DNA from: Yponomeuta sedellus
Taxonomy: Eukaryota; Arthropoda; Insecta; Lepidoptera; Yponomeutidae
Length of the DNA: 64,000 nt
Assembly: GCA_934045075.1 (NCBI GenBank)
Contig: OW203744.1
Span: 2,497,001-2,561,000, forward strand
Reading direction: 5' to 3'
Position numbers and translations under genes: made by a program. Shown here piece after piece: positions 58,136 through 64,000 of this stretch (the first letter of the stretch is position 1; each line of letters begins with the position of its first letter). Below the pieces are notes generated by a model that saw nothing but the letters and a program-made list of their open reading frames with translations, made no database searches and was not told the DNA's origin.

Positions 58136-58664
58136 GTAACTTTAAAACTTTTGGTAGCCAACACAATGTAAACAATACAAATAAACATAAACTCACGTTC
58201 CTACTATTTAGGCTGGCAAAGGTTAATACATCCTTCATGGGGCATTGTATACGTTCTTTAATAAAATCCCTATATATTAAGCTTGCCTGAAACGCGGTTC
58301 AAAAAATGTGTAAAGTACACTTTGTGCCAAAAGGGCTACTGTAGCATTAAGGATTATTTAGATGACAATAATGTCTGGAAATAAAGCCAGTACAATGTGT
58401 TTTTTAAATTTTAAAATTTTTAAAATAATTATGTACACTCTGTTAATTAAGGAAAGTGAAAAGAAAAATGATCTAGATTTTGAAATGGACACCTAGTTTG
58501 AATTGTAACGTTCATTGAGCCGCAGCTTCTGCACTATTTTGAATAAAACCTTTTCATTTAATTTCATTTCATTTGTGATTCCAGTACACTCCCATAAGTT
58601 TCCCAACCAACGCCCCAGTACAAAGTCGAACTATTCCGTCCTGCTATAGACTGAAAAAAAAAAC

Positions 58665-58980
58665 TATGTCCTTACTTTCTCAATTTAGTTAACAAGATTC
58701 TAACCTCAAAATTGATATTTGATGCCAAAACTAGATATTTTCCCGCGAGTTCATGAACTTTGTTTAAAAAATTGGCAGCGTTTTACCTAAAATTGTCTCC
58801 CCGATTACTTCATTTACGGGAATTTGGCAGTTTTCGACTAAAATGCCATACTTTAGAATGTTGTTTACTAAAATGGACAAGTAAGGTTGAACAGACTGTA
58901 CATCTTTTGGCACTGCTTTTCTATTTTTTGTTAGCGTAACATGTAAGTCAAGTAATTTGATAAACCGCTTCACACATTCA
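58665..58980. repeat. Uninterrupted copy of the 3.56/5.1 kb repeat
   Basis: Shares 'tagttaacaagattctaacc', 'ccaaaactagatattttc' and 'actaaaatggacaagtaagg' with the outer layer of the stack at 3560-5740, and shows its pre-insertion state. Confidence 0.7.
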
Positions 58981-59059
58981 ATATAACTTAATTATATATT
59001 AAACGGTTCAAATCGCGATTATTTATTAGGTAAAACGTAATTACCTTATTTCCCGACGT

Positions 59060-59870
59060 TGTATGAGTATCGCGAATCATTAAGCAATATATTCAGGTAT
59101 TTATTCCTTAAGCAAGTGGCTAAACTAAAGATTAGGGGAAAATTATTTGAACTAAACTTCGTTTCAGAAATAACAAAAAACGTAACCTCATTTAGTTTGG
59201 AAGACTTTACTTAAATTTCGTCTAAGAAAACGCGAGTACTAACTTATATCTACACTTCTTATTTACATACAGTTAGAGGTACATACATAAATACTTAGAA
59301 TTTCTCATGATATATACAAACAAATTTCGAGAAATCAACAATGAAAATTAATCTACGTTCATATAAAATTTCATTCAATTCTTCTAGTTAACTAGTGACT
59401 AAAAACTACTTGCCTTATAGCATCTTTAGGTCCAAATACATTCTCATTGAAACATTAACAAAAGCGTAAATATGAATTCTCTCGAGAAACGAACCAAAGG
59501 TGCATTTGCATCGAGCGCATTCGAGCATCAATTGCTGACGAGCAGAGGAATTATGGTATAAAAAAAATTGCAATAATATTTTCGGTATATGATGTAGTTA
59601 CTATAGACTTAAAGAAGTGTTCGTGAATACAATATAATAAGAGTTTTCAAACAATCTAGAAACAATCTAGATAATAATATGCATCATCAAAGTATGTGAG
59701 CAAAACTTTTTGATAATTTAGAGTTAATAAAGTTGAAAGAATCCATTGAATCCATAGAATCATAAAAAAACTGACATTACAAAGAACATCGACTTGTTTA
59801 GTGTCGGCATTCTAAGAAACTAAATGACAGCGCTTTTGCATCGATAGGGTAAACATAAAAAAACAAAATT
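59060..59870. other. 3' flank of the second neto copy, no other gene seen
   Basis: AT-rich, without recognised repeats. Confidence 0.5.
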
Positions 59871-59874
59871 TATT
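59869..59874 (-). terminator. Polyadenylation signal AATAAA of the second neto copy
   Basis: AATAAA on the - strand lies 74 nt beyond the TAA that closes the long extension, followed by a T-rich stretch. The close spacing favours this TAA as a real end of translation, but AATAAA is common in such AT-rich DNA. Confidence 0.4.
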
Positions 59875-59947
59875 TGGTTCGCCACAAATGCCTGCTCCTT
59901 AGTGCAAACGCACCTCAAACAGACTGCAACTAACAATTGCACATTCG

Positions 59948-60361
59948 TTACCTTGGCGTCTCAACGTCAGCGTGCACTACGAATGTGTTATGCGGTCTTT
60001 GTCTATAGGGAGACATCACGTCATCGATACCGTAGAAGCAGACGCTCCTTTGCGGATGCACCTTTGGACCCTTAATACCATCGACGGAAGACCCCAAATT
60101 CCTTGGCAATGTCTTCGCCTTGTTGTATAACCTATCAAGGTCACTCTTCAAGCAGTACTCGTACTTTGGTCCTTCGTTAAAGTATCTACTGTAGTAACCG
60201 TCTGAGTCATGGAAGGTCATGCTCTTGGTTAGCTCGTGATGACATTTGTGGGGTTTTAGAGAGCCCTCAGGGCAAGTTCGGGGTTCCAGCGGGGTCGCAT
60301 AGACCCTTTGGAAGTAGTCAGGTGGTTTTGGGGCCCACGGACGGGGCCCCAAAGGTCACCC
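59948..60361 (-). other. Candidate stop-readthrough extension of the second neto copy (135 codons)
   Basis: On the - strand the stop TGA (60362-60364) is followed by GGG and a second TGA (60356-60358). The same frame is then open for 135 codons to TAA at 59948-59950. The product is not low complexity: it has KPPDYFQRV, EPRTCPEG, DSDGYYSRYF and EYCLKSDLDRLY. The context TGA CC is a leaky one in insects. It could instead be reached by an unseen splice or be fossil coding sequence. Confidence 0.45.
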
Positions 60362-60453
60362 TCAGCGAATCGACTTGGAGACGATGATGACGTCAGGGGC
60401 GGAGCGCGTCGTCTCTGTACTCATGGGGCGCCGGTCCGGAATCTTTTTGGCAT
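60362..60453 (-). CDS. Second neto copy, C-terminal exon with first stop
   Basis: After TCCACAG it encodes [20 protein letters not shown] and ends VIIVSKSIR then TGA. The roughly nine differences from neto exon 14 are mainly at third codon positions. Confidence 0.87.
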
Positions 60454-63400
60454 CTGTGGAAAAAGGGGATTATCAGTCGCAAACGATCACGAAGGTTAAG
60501 CAACATAAGGCGCGATCAGTGCATGAATGGGTGACCGTCTGTGCCTAACGCAAGTAGCATTTTTTTGCTAAGTAGTTGGTGCTGGGTGCCGTCAACAGAT
60601 GGCAGTAAGCCAAATCAGAGGCCTAAGGGCGGCTTGAAAACTTCTGACAGTAAGACCAGCCGTCTTGCAAGCCTTCACCAATCCGGACTTGGCCCCCGTG
60701 GTAGCGTAGGGCCCATACCTTCCTCAAGGAAGAGACCCGTGCCCCTCGGTGGGAAAATAATGGGTTGATGATGATTTGACTATCGTACATTTGTACACAT
60801 GTTTGCAGTCAGGATGTATTTCCACGTCTGCAATGTATTTGTGTGGACACCCTTGCACAGTTCCCGTAGTTTGGGACCAGGACTGATTATGGTACGTGGC
60901 TGTTATTAGTTTTATTGATTTGGATACTTTTGATGTAATTTACTGTCACCTCTAAAGACCCAAATTTTTCCAACACCTTGAGGTAGAATTTGTTATTTAA
61001 AACAACTTTTTGATTTGAAGTCCAAAAGAAGTAAATGTGTGAATTAACTCTGCTCTTTTCACTTTGTAATTGTATCAGGTGTGTCTTTTAATAGAACAGG
61101 TATCTTTTAACCTTAACCCCTGGCGGCGGTAAAAATTACTCAGAATCATCTGGTAGAAACTAGATTTTTATTAAGAATATACTGTCCAAAAATATTATGG
61201 TGAAGTAATTTGGTCTTAGAACAGCATGTTTTGGAGATTATCTACTTCGAGAAAATTAGGTCTGAAGAAATTAATTGGTCATGTACTATGTATCTTCTTC
61301 TTCTTCAGGCTATATTACTCCACTGCTGGACGTAGCCCTTCCAAATAAGCGCCACATCGCAAGGTTTTGCCATCATTAGGGGGTAATGCCCATAACCCCC
61401 ACGCTGGGCATGCGGGTTGGGGAGCGCAGTTTGGCGGAGTTGTACTGCAGGGGGCGCTGCTGCCCACCCCCCGGTTTGTGTCCCTTAGTAGCCTTTTACG
61501 ACACCCGCGGGAAGAATTTGGGTTGGTGCTATTCTCTTAGCCGACACCACACAGCAACTATGTATGCCAGTGCTTACAAGGTTAAATTATCCTGGTTTTA
61601 TAGCAACATTAACATTCGACCTTTGGGTAGTGATAGCAACTCTAACCGTACTGTTTATATTCCGTAAAGGTTCCTCCTACTGCGGGACTAGATTTACAAC
61701 CCAATAGTCTTAAACTTACGGGACTCCTGCTTCGAAGGCATGGTCTTCAGGAGCTCAACGGTTAGCTGAGAAGTCTGAGTGGGGGGCGCCGGCGAAGAAG
61801 GGCGCACGATTGTGGCGCCCGAGTACCCGAAGGTGGAGAAACCTCGACTGCCCGACCCTGACTCCGTACCTGTAAGATGAAGAAGAGTTGTATGATTCTG
61901 CATTAAGAAAAGCACTGATATAGCTTTGAGACCTCGATAACAAGAGGGATGCAGAAAATCAAACTATACCAAACCCAAGCATTATTCAGCATCAGCAAAT
62001 CTGTAAACGATTCTTGTAATTTTTTGTTGCCCGGAATATCTCAAATAGATACGTATAAAGAATACGTATCACTTTATTGTAATAAAAAAATGATAAATTG
62101 AAATGTTTCACGGTTTACTATATTGAATTTTCGTCTCACTACTGAAAGATAGACTGCAAAAGAAATATACCTTCAGGACTGGAGACTTCTTGGAACAAGC
62201 TCTCCCTAGTCTGGCAGCCCGATTCCTTAGTATCAGGCGCACCGACTGACACATCTCTTATCTCTTTCCGGCTTTTGCTGTCCTCTTCACTAACTTCCTT
62301 GATGCTCTTGCTTTCTTTCCTGCAAAATAAATGTCATGTAATGGAATGTCATGGTGGAAGTAATGGACCGTGGTAATTAAGGAAAGGAGAAATTTATTTG
62401 AAGCATCTGTAAAAATTGTTCTTGATGTTAGTAATTGTATTTCGTCGTCAGGTTATTTTAGTCCACTGCTGGACAAAGTCCTCCCGTAATGAGCACCATA
62501 GCGCCCTGTCTTCAGCTTGTCGATTCCTGCATCTGCCTGCAGTTTATCGCAGATCGTCATCCCACCTGGTCGGAGGGCGTTCTACACTCGTTAGTAATGG
62601 TATTTAATTTATTTTTATTTACATTTAACGGCTTCAATTGATTCACATCTGTTGAGAAATTGGGCCAGTGATTAAACTATAAACAGCTTAGTCTGTCGGG
62701 CGATTAAATCAGTCTTTCGGCGATTTCATCTTTGTTATCCTCGCGCATTATTTTTCATGCATAATTAAAATATGGACATATGATATTGATGATGTGATGA
62801 TGGTGATGATTGCTCCGACCGATTTCGACCATGGCAACCACTTTGACCCCTAATCAAAGATATGGCGCTGGTGCGCTCAAAGATGGCTTATGTAGCCTAT
62901 CTTCGCGACGAAACTTCGTGCACACTGAGGGCACGTGAGCATGCCGTTCTCATAGTCATACGTTATGGCAGCAGGTGGGCGAGCCTTTAAGTTGCGTTTT
63001 GTATCAAGGTCAGCTTTACGCTGAACCTTGAACTCACGTACTTGGCTGTTCACCATCGTTCCCAGCGGGAGGGCTCTATGTTGCATCTCTTCATGTGTCG
63101 CTTTTGGACATCCTTGTACCGGAGGAGGGGACTGCCATGATTCCGCTTGCCCTCCTTGCTCCTCCTTTACCCTTGTATGTCCCTACTGTTGAGGTATGGG
63201 TCTCTTCCTGCATCGTAGGAGGGTTAGGCCATACTCCACCACCGGCGCCAAGTAAGGTTTGGTGGAGGATTGTAAGACAGTGGGTGGCGGGAATACAGAC
63301 ATTCAATAAATTTTGGTTTTCCTATAGGTACGTAGTTTTTAATAAACAAAATTTGTTTTCGAACTGTTTACTTTTGGCAGGAAATTTTCTCGATCAAAAG

Positions 63401-63850
63401 CTAGTAAGATCAGGGTAAGAAAAATAATTTTGCTTGTACATTTATCGGCAATTTTAGTACCTATTATATACACACATTTATCAAAAGTTTACTGGTTCTA
63501 CTACAAATATTAAAAATGGTAAATTGTGTGAGCCAGATACCATGAGAAACGTAACAATAGCCTTCATTAATAAGTTACCCGCTTCTGCTGTGGTTTCCGT
63601 TTTGAACAATCTTAATTTCTTCTATCTTCACTGGGATATCTACTGTCCACGTCTGTCGCTAGCACAACAAGGCAGTCAAAAACACGTACCTGCTTGGTTC
63701 CTTCCTGCTTTCTCTCCTACTGTGTTTGCCGTTTCGTTCAATCTTGATCTCCTCGGTCTTCACTGGGACACTGTCCACGTCTCTCCGCCAAGGCTCGTCG
63801 TCCAAGTCCAGGTGGGTTTCCTGCACGTAGTCCGAGTCTATGCTTGTCGG
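60362..63850 (-). CDS. Second neto copy, last four coding exons (partial in window)
   Basis: On the - strand the exons are 63690-63850, 62171-62319, 61720-61869 and 60362-60453. Their lengths of 161, 149, 150 and 92 nt compare with 161, 152, 147 and 92 in neto. The splice phases (2, 1, 1) are the same, every indel is a multiple of three and no internal stop occurs. Differences are mostly silent while the introns are unalignable, the pattern of a retained coding duplicate rather than recent copying. The tail of a Neto-like protein is encoded; the ectodomain would have to lie beyond 64000. It faces neto tail-to-tail, about 30 kb apart. If no upstream exons exist, it is a pseudogene fragment. 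Confidence 0.8.
60478..60775 (+). mobile_element. 5S rRNA-like SINE, variant subfamily
   Basis: 'cgatcacgaaggttaagcaac' then GGCGCGATCAGTGC and GGGTGACCGTC. It starts 25 bp from the last exon of the second neto copy, in its intron. Confidence 0.7.
60780..61295. other. Intron of the second neto copy, nothing assigned
   Basis: AT-rich; no exon equivalent or repeat recognised. Confidence 0.5.
61296..61557 (-). mobile_element. SINE-D
   Basis: Reverse orientation with a GAA-type tail at the left; in an intron of the second neto copy. Confidence 0.75.
61720..61869 (-). CDS. Second neto copy, exon equivalent to neto exon 13
   Basis: It starts after CATCTTACAG. It encodes [18 protein letters not shown], a Pro-rich stretch and MPSKQES, and ends TCCC|GTAAGT. 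It has one extra codon relative to neto. Confidence 0.86.
62171..62319 (-). CDS. Second neto copy, exon equivalent to neto exon 12
   Basis: It lies between TTTTGCAG and GAAG|GTATAT. It keeps [13 protein letters not shown] and [16 protein letters not shown] without change and has lost one codon in the variable part. Confidence 0.87.
62453..62590 (-). pseudogene. RTE-type reverse transcriptase end, truncated
   Basis: Reverse complement carries 'ggtgggatgacgatctgcg' and 'gtccagcagtggactaaaat', the common RTE end. Confidence 0.65.
62805..63160 (-). pseudogene. RTE-type C-terminus with zinc knuckle
   Basis: - strand: [34 protein letters not shown]. Same type as 47583-48117. A 5S-like SINE fragment (63165-63290, - strand) abuts it. 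Confidence 0.7.
63165..63290 (-). mobile_element. 5S rRNA-like SINE, 3' fragment
   Basis: 'acccttgtatgtccctactg' to 'ggtggaggattgtaagacag'. Confidence 0.6.
63560..63689 (-). repeat. Extra copy of the exon 11-like 3' half in the second neto copy
   Basis: After the donor at 63689 the - strand intron contains 'gacgtggacagtagatatcc' and 'gaaattaagattgttcaaaa', clearly related to the exon just upstream. It is more decayed than the pair in neto. Confidence 0.7.
63690..63850 (-). CDS. Second neto copy, exon equivalent to neto exon 11
   Basis: A TTTTTTTTCAG acceptor is followed by [19 protein letters not shown], and the exon ends KEPSR with donor AGCAG|GTACGT. It has exactly the 161-nt length of neto exon 11. 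A degraded extra copy of its 3' half lies in the next intron, near 63570-63660. Confidence 0.85.
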
Positions 63851-64000
63851 CTGAAAAAAAATATTAATTCTAATACCATGCTATAGAAATTTTGTAGAAC
63901 AGTGTGGATACAAGAAGGAGGAATGAAGGTAAGGAAGAATGTTACTAGGTATGCGAAATCGCTTGAAATGCTTGTCTCAGTAAAGCTTGTATGTATACAA

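Overview
This is a window of AT-rich, intron-rich and repeat-dense animal nuclear DNA. The repeats (short Helitrons inserted between A and T, RTE, CR1-like and Penelope-like remnants, several tRNA-derived SINEs) and the conserved gene point to an insect, most likely a moth or butterfly. That assignment is inferred from repeat style and is not proven. No bacterial feature, CRISPR array or functional RNA gene was found.

The one confident protein-coding gene is an arthropod Neto (neuropilin and tolloid-like) on the + strand, in 14 coding exons from 10395 to 30714. The splice phases agree at every junction and give a 754-residue type I membrane protein: signal peptide, prodomain ending in a furin-type RFKR site, two CUB domains, one LDL-receptor class A domain, a single membrane helix and a cytoplasmic tail of about 248 residues. 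Neto proteins are auxiliary subunits of ionotropic glutamate receptors. In Drosophila, Neto clusters these receptors at the neuromuscular junction and needs prodomain removal.

At the right edge (60362-63850, - strand) lies a second copy of the four last Neto exons, with the same splice phases, length changes only in multiples of three and mostly silent differences. It is tail-to-tail with the first gene. If functional, its extracellular exons should lie beyond position 64000. In both copies the stop is TGA, one codon, TGA, and the same frame then stays open. In the right-hand copy it encodes a further 135 residues ending at a TAA with a polyadenylation signal close behind. In the left-hand copy a one-base deletion breaks it.

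Layout: 1-9.2 kb is repeats, including a nested stack at 3.6-5.7 kb. From 9.2 to 10.4 kb come an inverted SINE block and a 20-bp minisatellite directly upstream of the neto start codon. The gene occupies 10.4-30.7 kb, with introns full of SINEs, small inverted-repeat DNA elements, a hAT-like element, a Helitron and a Penelope fragment. From 30.7 to 59.9 kb there is no recognisable host gene, only repeats, decayed reverse transcriptase ends, a MULE-like fragment and a 1.1-kb GAAT microsatellite. The partial neto copy fills 59.9-63.9 kb.

The most unusual pattern outside the gene is that many copies of one tRNA-derived SINE are fold-backs: the same 3' tail faces outward at both ends, yet the whole block is flanked by one 12-13 bp target duplication. 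Two other SINE families, one with a body resembling 5S rRNA, also show tail-out copies.
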